From DCFW01 sp963790715 (GTDB taxonomy: Bacteria > Bacteroidota > Bacteroidia > Bacteroidales > Bacteroidaceae), in NCBI GenBank assembly GCA_963790715.1, contig CAWBPN010000008.1, forward strand, positions 6,055 to 70,054: a DNA stretch of 64,000 nucleotides, written 5' to 3'. This document shows, one piece after another, positions 38,016 through 46,572 of the stretch. The notes under the pieces were generated by a model that was not told the DNA's origin, made no database searches, and was given only the letters and a program-made list of their open reading frames with translations. The stretch's first letter is position 1, and each line of letters opens with the position of its first letter. Both the position numbers and the translations under genes were made by a program.

Positions 38016-38144
38016 AATTATAGTTAGTATCTATGAAAAATTTTTAAAGAACTGAAGCTTCACAGCTTACCAAATAAGCAAAATCTGTTTTAATCAAGCA
38101 CACTAACAATTTATACATAGTTTAAAAGCAAATGAAAATCTATT

Positions 38145-38630
38145 TTAATTAGTGGTATTTACTGAAGTTTTTAATCTGTCAATAAATGCCTTATTCATCT
38201 TTCCCGTAAAATTAATCACCGAAAAGCTTTTAGTATCACGCATCACCATTATCAATTCAACAATTATATTTTTACGCTTCCGAACTCTTATTTCATAAGC
38301 GTCTTTTTTCTTTGAATATGACGTATATAACAAAAATCTGTCTGCATTTTTTTTAGCCAACGCTATAGCCTCTTTATAATATCGTCTGACATAATTGACT
38401 GAAGAAATCATCTGCATACTCTTTATGTCCGAAAGCATTTTCTTCATTCCTTCATCATTAATATCAACATTTATCACTTTCTCCATCATCTTGGGACTTA
38501 TTGTCACACATTTTAAATTATCGTCATTCTTATGGTTTTGCATAAATCGTGTTGCGAAGTCTTGTGCACAAAGCGCCACCGAGATAATACAGAAACAAAC
38601 CAATAATAATAACCTCTTACTCATTTTCAA
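38145..38630 (-). CDS. DUF4252 exported protein
   Basis: The protein has 161 residues with a signal peptide (LLLLVCFCIISVALCAQ). The mature part matches the DUF4252 pattern: TRFMQNHKNDDNLKCVTISPKMM, a central charged helix, and SVINFTGKMNKAFIDRL near the end. Members often follow an ECF sigma factor in Bacteroidales, and the function is unknown. It overlaps the preceding gene by 14 bases and ends the three-gene operon. Confidence 0.78.
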   Translation of the reverse strand: MKMSKRLLLLVCFCIISVALCAQDFATRFMQNHKNDDNLKCVTISPKMMEKVINVDINDEGMKKMLSDIKSMQMISSVNYVRRYYKEAIALAKKNADRFLLYTSYSKKKDAYEIRVRKRKNIIVELIMVMRDTKSFSVINFTGKMNKAFIDRLKTSVNTTN

Positions 38631-39159
38631 CCCCTTGATGATTTACACTGCCAAGCGCTCCTTTTGAATGGTGCAAACTATCAGCCTTTTTATTTTCCGA
38701 TTTAATCATACCCTTTGAAATTTTCTGCAAAGCACTACTTATCTGGTCATAAGCCATCTTCGGGTCACTATACGTATCTTTATAAGCAGCATAATTATAA
38801 TCAAGTACATTATTGTCGTTCAAGAAAGTCTGCTGTGCCACATTGCCCAACATAAAGATTATTGCCACCATTGCCGCAGCCTTTAGCATAGGCATCGCCC
38901 TGCCAATGAACGTAAGCTTGCGTGCTTTGACAACCGGCGTATTGATGCGCGACAACACCTTTTTATCGAAATCATCGCCCAATTTTTCTTCCCGTTGCGA
39001 CTTTTCGTAGACGAAAAAGGATTGGTATGGACGTAAATTTTCCGGAACATCATTTTGAGAGAAAAACAAATATAATATTTGTTCTTCTTCAAGAGAAGTC
39101 TGGCATTGCCAATAACGCTCTAAAAGCTGTTCTATATATTTATAATCCATATTCATCAA
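38617..39159 (-). CDS. Putative membrane-bound anti-sigma-type protein
   Basis: The protein has 180 residues. The N-terminal cytoplasmic segment has IEQLLERYWQCQTSLEEEQIL, the pattern of short anti-sigma-like proteins in Bacteroidales. One membrane helix is predicted at about residues 90-108 (MLKAAAMVAIIFMLGNVAQQ), followed by a polar tail that would lie in the periplasm. No HxxxCxxC zinc anti-sigma motif is seen. It overlaps the sigma gene by 20 bases. Position and topology suggest it holds the ECF sigma factor; this is inference. Confidence 0.6.
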   Translation of the reverse strand: MMNMDYKYIEQLLERYWQCQTSLEEEQILYLFFSQNDVPENLRPYQSFFVYEKSQREEKLGDDFDKKVLSRINTPVVKARKLTFIGRAMPMLKAAAMVAIIFMLGNVAQQTFLNDNNVLDYNYAAYKDTYSDPKMAYDQISSALQKISKGMIKSENKKADSLHHSKGALGSVNHQGVENE

Positions 39160-39673
39160 TGTTTGTAAAACTCTTTTTTATCTTTTGTCTCGCTCTGAAC
39201 AGATAAACTTTGACCTGTTCTTCGCTAAAATTCAGTATTTTAGAAATATCCTTGTAACTCATCCCTTCAATATCCCTCAGCTCCATTATTTCTTTTTGCG
39301 GCGAAGGCAATTGCTTCATCAACCTCTGAATGATGTCCAATCTCTCATCTCTAATCATCCGTTCATCCATGTTTGCGGCATCACTCCGCTCAGATATTTC
39401 CGCTGTCAATTCAACGTTATGCGATTCCACCTTTTGACTTCTGTCATTTGCCAAATTACGGCAAATCGTTATGCTATAGGCCTCAATGGAATTAATCTCA
39501 CTCCACTCATCGCGATGCTCCCACACGCGAATCAAAGTATCTTGAACAATGTCTTCAGATTCAGCTCTGTCAAAGGTGATTCGAAGAGCTATTCTGAAAA
39601 GTTTGTCTTTTAATGGCAAGACATTGTCACGAAAATACTTTTCATCCATTTCTATATTTAAAGACGGATTCAT
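39140..39673 (-). CDS. ECF-type RNA polymerase sigma factor
   Basis: The protein has 177 residues. Region 2 (LFRIALRITFDRAESEDIVQDTLIRVWEH, about 21-50) recognizes the -10 element and core polymerase, and region 4 (LPSPQKEIMELRDIEGMSYKDISKIL, about 122-147) is a helix-turn-helix for the -35 element. It is the first gene of a three-gene operon with a membrane protein and DUF4252. An internal ATG (residue 9, MDEKYF) is another possible start. Target genes are unknown. Confidence 0.93.
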   Translation of the reverse strand: MNPSLNIEMDEKYFRDNVLPLKDKLFRIALRITFDRAESEDIVQDTLIRVWEHRDEWSEINSIEAYSITICRNLANDRSQKVESHNVELTAEISERSDAANMDERMIRDERLDIIQRLMKQLPSPQKEIMELRDIEGMSYKDISKILNFSEEQVKVYLFRARQKIKKSFTNIDEYGL

Positions 39674-39705
39674 GAAGTAAAAGTTACAGCATATAGATAA
39701 TTTTT

Positions 39706-40479
39706 TTATTTACGTATTATTGTGGCATGACTACCGCATATATCTTGAAAAGAAGTAATGACAACACTGACAACCCCTACTCTTATTGCAGAGAAAGCAT
39801 TTTCGAGTTTTGGTAGCATGCCACCGCTAATTACACCTTCGGTCTTAAGCTTATCATAATTATCGGACGTGATAACCGGGATAACGCTGTCATCATCATG
39901 TTCATCCCTTAATACTCCTTTCTTTTCAAAGCAGTATGTAAGCGTAACATCGAAGTACTCTGCCAAAGTTTTGGCAACTTCAGCGGCAATTGTGTCGGAA
40001 TTAGTGTTAAGCATATTACCGTGCCCGTCATGTGTCAACGGAGCCATTACCGGAATTATTCCATGCATGATTAGTTCAGAGAGGATTTTGCCGTTCACGC
40101 TTTTTACGTCACCGACAAATCCGTAATCAACATCTTTAAACGGTCGCTTTACCGAACGTATCACATCCATATCTGCGCCTGTCAATCCGATGGCATTCAA
40201 TCCGATACTTTGCAATTGAGCTACCACATTTTTATTTACCAAACCGCCATAAACCATTGTGACGACACGCAACATATCCGCATCCGTCACACGCCGGCCA
40301 TTAACCATTTGCGTTTCAATACCCAGTTGGGTTGCAAGTTGAGTTGCACTTCTTCCCCCACCGTGCACAAGTACTTTATATCCTTGTATCTTAGAAAAAT
40401 CATGAAGAAGCTTCGACAACGAGTCTGCATCTTCAACAACTTTTCCGCCTACCTTTACTATTGTAAGTTTATCTTTCAT
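39706..40479 (-). CDS. argB: Acetylglutamate kinase family (possibly N-succinylglutamate kinase)
   Basis: The protein has 257 residues, an amino-acid kinase fold. The N-terminus has TIVKVGGKV and HGGGRSATQLA (39-49), with the substrate loop NGRRVTD near 60. It phosphorylates N-acylglutamate in arginine synthesis. In Bacteroides fragilis the pathway is reported to run through succinylated intermediates, so the acyl group may be succinyl here; the sequence alone does not decide. The start overlaps the speA stop by 4 bases, which suggests translational coupling with arginine decarboxylase. Confidence 0.88.
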   Translation of the reverse strand: MKDKLTIVKVGGKVVEDADSLSKLLHDFSKIQGYKVLVHGGGRSATQLATQLGIETQMVNGRRVTDADMLRVVTMVYGGLVNKNVVAQLQSIGLNAIGLTGADMDVIRSVKRPFKDVDYGFVGDVKSVNGKILSELIMHGIIPVMAPLTHDGHGNMLNTNSDTIAAEVAKTLAEYFDVTLTYCFEKKGVLRDEHDDDSVIPVITSDNYDKLKTEGVISGGMLPKLENAFSAIRVGVVSVVITSFQDICGSHATIIRK

Positions 40480-42371
40480 TTCTCCAAATATGTATAACCG
40501 TATAGTCCGGAACGATAATTCGATAAAAATTCTTTTCCTTCTTCCAACGATATTTTTCCTTCCTTAACCGATTTGCCAACCCATGTTTCAAGCGTGCGTA
40601 CCAGCTTTTTAGGACTATATTGCACATAGTCAAGTACTTCGGCCACCGTTTCGCCGTCGATAATCTGATCAATGGTATATCCTTTATCATTCACCGTAAC
40701 ATGCACGGCATTCGTATCACCGAAAAGATTATGCATATCACCCAATATTTCCTGATAAGCGCCGACAAGAAAAACGCCGAGATAATACGGTTCCTTAGGG
40801 CGTAAATGATGTACAGGTAAATAGTTTTGTATGTTTCGCGGTGAAATAAAGTTAGCTATCTTGCCGTCGGAGTCGCAAGTAATGTCCTGTATCGTACAAA
40901 CCTTATCCGGCTTTTCATCCAACCGTTCAATAGGCATAACGGGAAATATCTGATCTATAGCCCATGAATCAGGCAAACTTTGGAACAGAGAAAAATTACA
41001 AAAATACTTGTCGGCCAGTAGTTTTGACAATTGGCGGAATTCATCCGGGACATGTTTCAGAGCTTGGGCCATTTGATTTATTTCGCGGGTGATAGACCAA
41101 TACAAGCGTTCTATCTTGGCACGTGTCTCCAGATTAACGATGCCGTGGCTGAACAAGTCAAGTCCTTCTTCCCTTATTTGCTGCGCATCATGCCATGATT
41201 CAAGCATGTGATTCTGATTAAGTGTATTCCAAATATCATACAATTCACGGACCAATTCATGATCATCGTCGGATATTTCCACATTATCATCCCATTCTGG
41301 AAGTGAAGCCGTCTCAAGCGCTTCAATGATGAGAACTGAATGGTGTGCAGTCAGTGAGCGTCCGCTTTCCGTTATTATGTTAGGATGCGGTATACCGTTT
41401 TTATCACTTGCGTCAACCATCGTAGATATGGAATCGTTTACATATTCTTGTATTGAATAATTTACACTACTTTCACTATCGGCAGAACGTGTACCATCGT
41501 AATCAACGCCCAAACCACCGCCAACATCAACAAATTCAACTTTGAAACCCAATTTATGAAGTTGCACATAGAATTGTGAAGCCTCGCGCAGGGCAGTCTT
41601 TATACGCCGTATATTGGTAACCTGACTTCCGATATGGAAATGAATAAGTTTCAAACAATCCTTCATTCCACTATTTTCCAAAAAGTCAAGCGCATCCAGC
41701 AATTCACTTGACGTCAAGCCGAACTTACTGCCATCGCCGCCACTTTCTTCCCATTTTCCACTTCCCGAAGAAGCCAACTTTATACGAATGCCGATGTTGG
41801 GACGAACATTCAATTGATGAGCCTTCTTCGCTATCAACTTCAGTTCGTTCATTTTTTCAACAACAAGGAATATCCGCTTACCCATTTTCTGAGCAAGCAA
41901 AGCCAGTTCTATATAACTTTCGTCCTTATAGCCATTACAAATGATTAGCGAATCCGAATCGGTGTTTACAGCTATAACAGCATGCAACTCCGGTTTGGAA
42001 CCAGCTTCCAGACCGAGATTAAATTTCTTCCCATGGCTGATTATTTCCTCAACCACAGGTTTCATTTGATTAACTTTTATGGGATATATGATATAATTTT
42101 GTGCCTTATAATCATATTCGACAGAAGCATTGGCGAAACATGTCGATAGCTTTTCAATTCTATTGTCCAAAATATCCGGGAACCTAATCAACATAGGTGG
42201 AGTTACATCCCTCAGCGACAACTCATCGACCAACTCTTTCAAATCAACTTCAATGCCATCTTTCTTAGGCGTAACAACGACATGCCCCTTCTCATTTATT
42301 TTAAAATATGAGGTACCCCAACCTAAGATGTTGTATAGTTCTTCCGAATCTTCAATGCGCCATTTTCTCAT
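40476..42371 (-). CDS. speA: Biosynthetic arginine decarboxylase
   Basis: This PLP enzyme makes agmatine, the first step of polyamine synthesis. The 631-residue length is typical of SpeA. PLP is bound by Lys99 in YPIKVNQ; other fold III motifs include LIHFHIGSQ and FVDVGGGLGVDYDG, and the C-terminal ESGRSLTAHH and the late ISEDD-rich insert are present. It is the first gene of speA-argB and carries a consensus-like promoter. Confidence 0.96.
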   Translation of the reverse strand: MRKWRIEDSEELYNILGWGTSYFKINEKGHVVVTPKKDGIEVDLKELVDELSLRDVTPPMLIRFPDILDNRIEKLSTCFANASVEYDYKAQNYIIYPIKVNQMKPVVEEIISHGKKFNLGLEAGSKPELHAVIAVNTDSDSLIICNGYKDESYIELALLAQKMGKRIFLVVEKMNELKLIAKKAHQLNVRPNIGIRIKLASSGSGKWEESGGDGSKFGLTSSELLDALDFLENSGMKDCLKLIHFHIGSQVTNIRRIKTALREASQFYVQLHKLGFKVEFVDVGGGLGVDYDGTRSADSESSVNYSIQEYVNDSISTMVDASDKNGIPHPNIITESGRSLTAHHSVLIIEALETASLPEWDDNVEISDDDHELVRELYDIWNTLNQNHMLESWHDAQQIREEGLDLFSHGIVNLETRAKIERLYWSITREINQMAQALKHVPDEFRQLSKLLADKYFCNFSLFQSLPDSWAIDQIFPVMPIERLDEKPDKVCTIQDITCDSDGKIANFISPRNIQNYLPVHHLRPKEPYYLGVFLVGAYQEILGDMHNLFGDTNAVHVTVNDKGYTIDQIIDGETVAEVLDYVQYSPKKLVRTLETWVGKSVKEGKISLEEGKEFLSNYRSGLYGYTYLEK

Positions 42372-42409
42372 TTCAAAATCACACTAATATTTGCAAATTA
42401 ATAATATTG

Positions 42410-42440
42410 CAAAAATAGTGATAAATCTGCACACACCGAA
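42410..42440 (-). promoter_or_regulatory. Promoter of speA-argB
   Basis: The minus strand has TTCG (42437-42440), 19 bp, then TATTTTTG (42410-42417). The -7 box is a full match and the -33 differs by one base. Confidence 0.65.
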
Positions 42441-42475
42441 GAAAGCTTTTGCTTTTTAAAAGGATTAACTATAAA

Positions 42476-43045
42476 TTATGCTCTTAAGAACTGTCCTAAT
42501 TCAAAATATGTCTTTTTTACAAGATTCTTATATTGCTGAACTATAAAGTTCTTCAGCATCGGGTTGATCGTTATGCTCTTTTCGACAAAATCATTAATTC
42601 TGTACAGGCAATTATTTTCATAAGCCTGAGAATGCAATACTATTACGGCATTTGAAGGAAAAGGTAACCATTTGGTAAGGAAATTATAAGGTAAATCTCT
42701 CGTCAACTCATCAATGACACCATTCAGCATTTCATCCTTTTTATTCTCGGACAAGATGCGAACAACAGTTATATAATTGCTTTCCAGCGGAATGTTATAT
42801 GCTACACGCAGTTGTTCACAGTATTGAGGCATTTTACCCATTCGATCCAAAGGAGTATCTTCTTTCTGTACAGCGTGCCATGCACGTGCAATCATACTAA
42901 CTGCTAATTTATTGAATGCTATTGTTGCATACTGACGACCTCTTAAATAGTCCAATATAGCTAAGAACCAATAATAGTCATAAACAGATGTAGTATCATC
43001 AAATATGTTAGATAAAGGTTGTTTGTTATTAAAAGCTGTATACAT
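42476..43045 (-). CDS. Hypothetical protein, 189 residues
   Basis: I do not recognize this family. The protein has no signal peptide or membrane segment and is rich in aromatic residues and helices: VYDYYWFLAILDYLRGRQYATIAF-type stretch near the N-terminus, SMIARAWHAVQKEDTPLDRMGK in the middle, and a helical C-terminus (FIVQQYKNLVKKTYFELG). Position-specific composition and codon use resemble the neighbours, and it has a clean ATG and stop with no overlap, so it is probably a real gene. It is separated from speA and aroK by about 100 bases on each side. I cannot assign a function. Confidence 0.6.
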   Translation of the reverse strand: MYTAFNNKQPLSNIFDDTTSVYDYYWFLAILDYLRGRQYATIAFNKLAVSMIARAWHAVQKEDTPLDRMGKMPQYCEQLRVAYNIPLESNYITVVRILSENKKDEMLNGVIDELTRDLPYNFLTKWLPFPSNAVIVLHSQAYENNCLYRINDFVEKSITINPMLKNFIVQQYKNLVKKTYFELGQFLRA

Positions 43046-43171
43046 AATGTTTTAATTTAATTGATTAATTGTCGCCGTTGTCAGTGTTGTTTTGCAAAAA
43101 TCTATATTTTTCACGATATAACAAAACAAAATCTTCTTTTTTTCAAAAACTTAGCAGTTCTTTCGCGAAAT

Positions 43172-43699
43172 TCACAACACCAACATTGTTCTGAACCTAT
43201 TGGCCGATTTGACGACTTGCTCTCTGTTATCTAATTCATCCGCGCAAAATGTGTATTTTGCCTGTGAATAATAAGGTAGGCGTTCTTGCAACCCTTCATG
43301 TATGAATGCGCGCAGTTCTTCTCCCGTTTTTCCTTTTAAAACCGGCCTTACATGAACTGCCAGCTTCAAACGGTTATACAACACATTTTCATCCACTGAA
43401 AGAAACACAGTATCTCCGATGGAATTCATATATTGCATATTATCAAAGAAGCAAGGCACTCCACCTCCTGTGGCAACAACCACATCTTCAAAGCAACCTA
43501 CTTCATGAAGAATATTACGTTCTATCTTCCTGAACATCTCTTCACCCGATTCGGCAAATATTTGTCTAACCGAGCGGTGGAATCGTTCCTCAATATACTG
43601 ATCCATATCAATAAACGACAGATTCATATTTTTAGACAATACTTTGCCTAAAGTTGTTTTGCCGGCTCCCATATATCCGACCAGAAATATTCTCGTCAT
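43172..43699 (-). CDS. aroK: Shikimate kinase
   Basis: The enzyme phosphorylates shikimate in aromatic amino acid synthesis. The 175-residue protein has Walker A GYMGAGKTTLGK (8-19), the shikimate-binding DMDQYIE (32-38), GGGVPC near 78-83, and a lid segment with VRPVLKG. The start overlaps the 67-residue gene's stop in an ATGA. Confidence 0.95.
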   Translation of the reverse strand: MTRIFLVGYMGAGKTTLGKVLSKNMNLSFIDMDQYIEERFHRSVRQIFAESGEEMFRKIERNILHEVGCFEDVVVATGGGVPCFFDNMQYMNSIGDTVFLSVDENVLYNRLKLAVHVRPVLKGKTGEELRAFIHEGLQERLPYYSQAKYTFCADELDNREQVVKSANRFRTMLVL

Positions 43700-43899
43700 G
43701 CTTTTTTTGATTTATGCCTATTTGCACGACGTTTGCGGTACTCTTCTTTCATTTTCGCAGAGCCGGAGCCGTGAGAGCCATGAACATAAGCCAATTTTTT
43801 TGCTTTGGTCTTTACTTTATTAGAATCATCTTTTTGGGTGTCATTACCGGCACCCTTAAAGACTAGACCATTCATCATTATATCATCAATATCTGTCAT
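43696..43899 (-). CDS. Small basic protein, 67 residues, unknown function
   Basis: The protein begins acidic (MTDIDDIMMNGLVFKG) and ends very basic (MKEEYRKRRANRHKSKKA), with a central HGSHGSGSAKM stretch. Its stop overlaps the aroK start by 4 bases and a promoter box lies 20 bases upstream, so it is probably translated and coupled to aroK. I do not know a family. The basic tail suggests binding to nucleic acid or ribosome, which is only a guess. Confidence 0.55.
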   Translation of the reverse strand: MTDIDDIMMNGLVFKGAGNDTQKDDSNKVKTKAKKLAYVHGSHGSGSAKMKEEYRKRRANRHKSKKA

Positions 43900-43918
43900 A
43901 TCTTATGGTTTATCGGTA

Positions 43919-43926
43919 CAAAAATA
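43919..43926 (-). promoter_or_regulatory. -7 box of the small ORF/aroK unit
   Basis: The minus strand reads TATTTTTG, an exact TAnnTTTG match, 20 bp before the ATG at 43899. It faces the RNase HI promoter 21 bp away. Confidence 0.5.
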
Positions 43927-43947
43927 CAAATTTATAAATAAATAAAT

Positions 43948-43955
43948 TACCTTTG
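43948..43955 (+). promoter_or_regulatory. -7 box of the RNase HI gene
   Basis: TACCTTTG is an exact TAnnTTTG match. The upstream in-frame ATG at 43953 lies inside it, so translation must begin downstream, at 43980. Confidence 0.65.
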
Positions 43956-43979
43956 CCCAAATATATTATCTACCGCATT

Positions 43980-44606
43980 ATGGCAAATAAGAAATATTAT
44001 GTTGTGTGGGACGGACTGATACCCGGGATATTCGACAATTGGAATGATTGCAAGAACAGCATTAACGGATATACAGGAGCCAAATATAAGTCATTCGATT
44101 CAATGGAAAAGGCTGAAATAGCCTTCAACGAAAGCCCGTTCAAGTTTATCGGACGCTCAAATGCATTGAAGACTATCAGTAAAGAAAGCCCTGTCACAAC
44201 CGACCCGAACAGTATATGCGTAGATGCAGCATGCAGCGGTAATCCCGGAAAGATGGAATACAAAGGCGTGTATACCGCCACCGGAACTGAATTATTTCAT
44301 TTCGGTCCTACTTTAGGCACCAACAACATAGGTGAATTCTTAGCCATCGTACACGCATTGGCTTATTTGCAAAAAAACAAATTAAACATGAACATCTATT
44401 CCGACAGTAAAATCGCAATAAGTTGGATTAAACAGAAGCAATGCAAAACTTTATTAACCCGTACTTCAAAAACTGAAAGCCTGTATCAACTTATCGAACG
44501 CGCGGAAAAATGGTTAAAAGATAATCGCATCCCGCAATCGCATATTCTCAAATGGGAAACTAAAGTATGGGGAGAAAATCCGGCAGACTTCGGAAGAAAG
44601 AAATAA
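43980..44606 (+). CDS. Ribonuclease HI with N-terminal hybrid-binding (viroplasmin) domain
   Basis: The enzyme cuts the RNA strand of RNA-DNA hybrids. The 208-residue protein has a hybrid-binding domain at 1-50 (KKYYVVWDGLIPGIFDNWND, with GAKYKSF), then an RNase H fold: VDAACSGNPG, NNIGEFLAIVHAL, YSDSKIAISW and NPADFGRK supply the D-E-D-D active-site residues. The start was chosen by the promoter box and by homology at MANKKYYVVW. It ends one base before the stop of the convergent acyltransferase gene. Confidence 0.92.
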   Translation: MANKKYYVVWDGLIPGIFDNWNDCKNSINGYTGAKYKSFDSMEKAEIAFNESPFKFIGRSNALKTISKESPVTTDPNSICVDAACSGNPGKMEYKGVYTATGTELFHFGPTLGTNNIGEFLAIVHALAYLQKNKLNMNIYSDSKIAISWIKQKQCKTLLTRTSKTESLYQLIERAEKWLKDNRIPQSHILKWETKVWGENPADFGRKK

Positions 44607-45536
44607 TCAATCTTTTATTACTTCACGCTTGGCTTCATCGGGAAACATCTCATTAAATTCCTTATGCGTACGTTTCCAACGGTTATGACTCCATAACCAG
44701 CATGACGGGTCATGGCGAATGGTTGTTTCGAGCAAACGCATATACTTCTCGGTAAGTTCAAACTCTTCAGTATCGCGTGCATTGTCTGCCATCTTCACTA
44801 TGCGACAAACGTAATACCCTCTCTTTACTCTTACCATATCACCGTAGAACACAGCATAACCCAACTTTCGTGCAATACGCTCGGTACCTGTGAAAACAGG
44901 CGTATCATGATTCAAAAAGTTTGTCCAATAATGAATGCTATTCCATTTCGGCACTTGATCGGAGATAAAGCCGGTAATAGAACGCTGTTTGGCCTTGTCC
45001 CACGTAATAAGCTGACGTAAAGAGCTCTCTTTAGGTACACTGAAAGCGCCAAAACGTTCTCTGTTTTTCAAAAACAAACGATCCATAACACCATTGCTGA
45101 GCGCGTGATAAAGTTGAGCAAAAATCACATTTTTAGGGAAATACATCGGCATTGAAGTAATCCATTCCCAGTTGCAATAATGCCCCAAGAACATAAAAGC
45201 AGACCGTCCTTCGGCAAACACCTTGTTTATTTCGTCCAAGCCTTCAAACTTCATTCGCTTGGATATTTCCTCTTTACTTATTGAAGCCAGCTTTATAGTT
45301 TCACCTATATAATCGCAAAACCACGAATAAAAATCTTTCTCTATTTTAATAATCTCGGCATGGCTTTTCTCAGGAAAAGACACTTCCAGATTGTTTCTGA
45401 CAACCTTACGACGATAACGAATGATATAATAAACAATATAATAAGTACAGTCGGATAAAAGATATGTAAGCCAAAATGGTAATAAAGAAAAGAAATACCA
45501 AACTCCGGCACATATTTTATATAGAATGTTCTTCAT
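44607..45536 (-). CDS. Lysophospholipid/lipid A acyltransferase (LpxL/HtrB-like)
   Basis: The protein has 309 residues with an N-terminal membrane anchor (about 10-38). The catalytic HX4E motif is at His119 to Glu124 (FLGHYCNWEW), followed by the DQVPKWNS-type segment at about 195. The family adds a secondary acyl chain to lipid A in the inner membrane. It is the last of a minus-strand run after a GT9 heptosyltransferase-type gene, one base apart, which fits lipid A/core synthesis. Confidence 0.92.
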   Translation of the reverse strand: MKNILYKICAGVWYFFSLLPFWLTYLLSDCTYYIVYYIIRYRRKVVRNNLEVSFPEKSHAEIIKIEKDFYSWFCDYIGETIKLASISKEEISKRMKFEGLDEINKVFAEGRSAFMFLGHYCNWEWITSMPMYFPKNVIFAQLYHALSNGVMDRLFLKNRERFGAFSVPKESSLRQLITWDKAKQRSITGFISDQVPKWNSIHYWTNFLNHDTPVFTGTERIARKLGYAVFYGDMVRVKRGYYVCRIVKMADNARDTEEFELTEKYMRLLETTIRHDPSCWLWSHNRWKRTHKEFNEMFPDEAKREVIKD

Positions 45537-45537
45537 A

Positions 45538-46572
45538 TCAATAAATAAATTTCCTTATTCTATCTGTAATCATTTCAGGAGCGATGTTATTCATACAAGC
45601 ATAATCACCTCGATAACATGGTTTATTTCCAAATACAGAACAGGGACGACACGACAAATCAATTTGGACGGCGTTTTCATCTTTTTGTTTCCATCCCATA
45701 AAGCCTGCATACGGATGAGTTGCGCCCCACACGGATACTACAGGCGTACCAACCATAGATGCCATATGCATGTTTGCCGAATCCATAGATACCAGCACAT
45801 CTAAATAACTCATCAAAGATAACTCCCCCGATAAATCGACATGTTTATATGTTATCAACACCTGTTGATAACTTTTTTGCCATTGCAACATAACTTTCTC
45901 TTCTTCAGCACCATTACCGAATAAAAAGATATGAACATTCGGTATTTTAGAAAGTGAACAAACAACGTTCTTCATTCGTTCCAAAGGATACACTTTCCCT
46001 TTATGCTTAGCAAAAGGAGCTACACCTACCCATTTTTCCCCATCCTTTTTCGGGTGGTATAAAGAAGAAAATAAGGATGTATCTCCCTTCGCATCTCCGT
46101 AAATTGATTTGAAGTCCGTATTTACAGGAAAGCCCAAGTGCGACAGTACGTTTGCATACCTTGCAAATGATGTATCCTGCTGAACTTTCAACTTATTTTC
46201 ACGCCGGGTTAAAGCTTTTTTCCCGTCACGGCCTTTATCTATATACGCAACAGGAATACCCATTAACCGGAAACGAATATCAAACGGTATTGTGCGTAAC
46301 ACATAATGAAAATCGGCCACATAATCAAAGTTCAACACTTTCAACTCATAAAAGAGCTTATGCAGACCGATCATTCCGTGATGCTTACCTTCCAGGTCGG
46401 CACAGTAAAAATGTATATTCGGCAACAACTTATCAAAAAAACATTGGAACTTACGCCTGCTCAACACTGTTATATCCAAATCAGGATATTGATTTGCCAA
46501 TGAATAGACAACAGGCACCGTCATTGCAACATCACCCATTGCCGAGAAGCGTATAATTAAGAGTTTACTCAT
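45538..46572 (-). CDS. Glycosyltransferase family 9 (heptosyltransferase-like)
   Basis: The protein has 344 residues. The N-terminus LLIIRFSAMGDVAMTVPV is the GT9 signature, and the C-terminal half has VSMDSANMHMASMVGTPVVSVWGATHPYAG as the donor-binding region. GT9 enzymes usually add heptose to the lipopolysaccharide inner core. The start overlaps the DUF4254 stop by 4 bases. A second GT9 gene lies at 51206. Confidence 0.93.
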   Translation of the reverse strand: MSKLLIIRFSAMGDVAMTVPVVYSLANQYPDLDITVLSRRKFQCFFDKLLPNIHFYCADLEGKHHGMIGLHKLFYELKVLNFDYVADFHYVLRTIPFDIRFRLMGIPVAYIDKGRDGKKALTRRENKLKVQQDTSFARYANVLSHLGFPVNTDFKSIYGDAKGDTSLFSSLYHPKKDGEKWVGVAPFAKHKGKVYPLERMKNVVCSLSKIPNVHIFLFGNGAEEEKVMLQWQKSYQQVLITYKHVDLSGELSLMSYLDVLVSMDSANMHMASMVGTPVVSVWGATHPYAGFMGWKQKDENAVQIDLSCRPCSVFGNKPCYRGDYACMNNIAPEMITDRIRKFIY

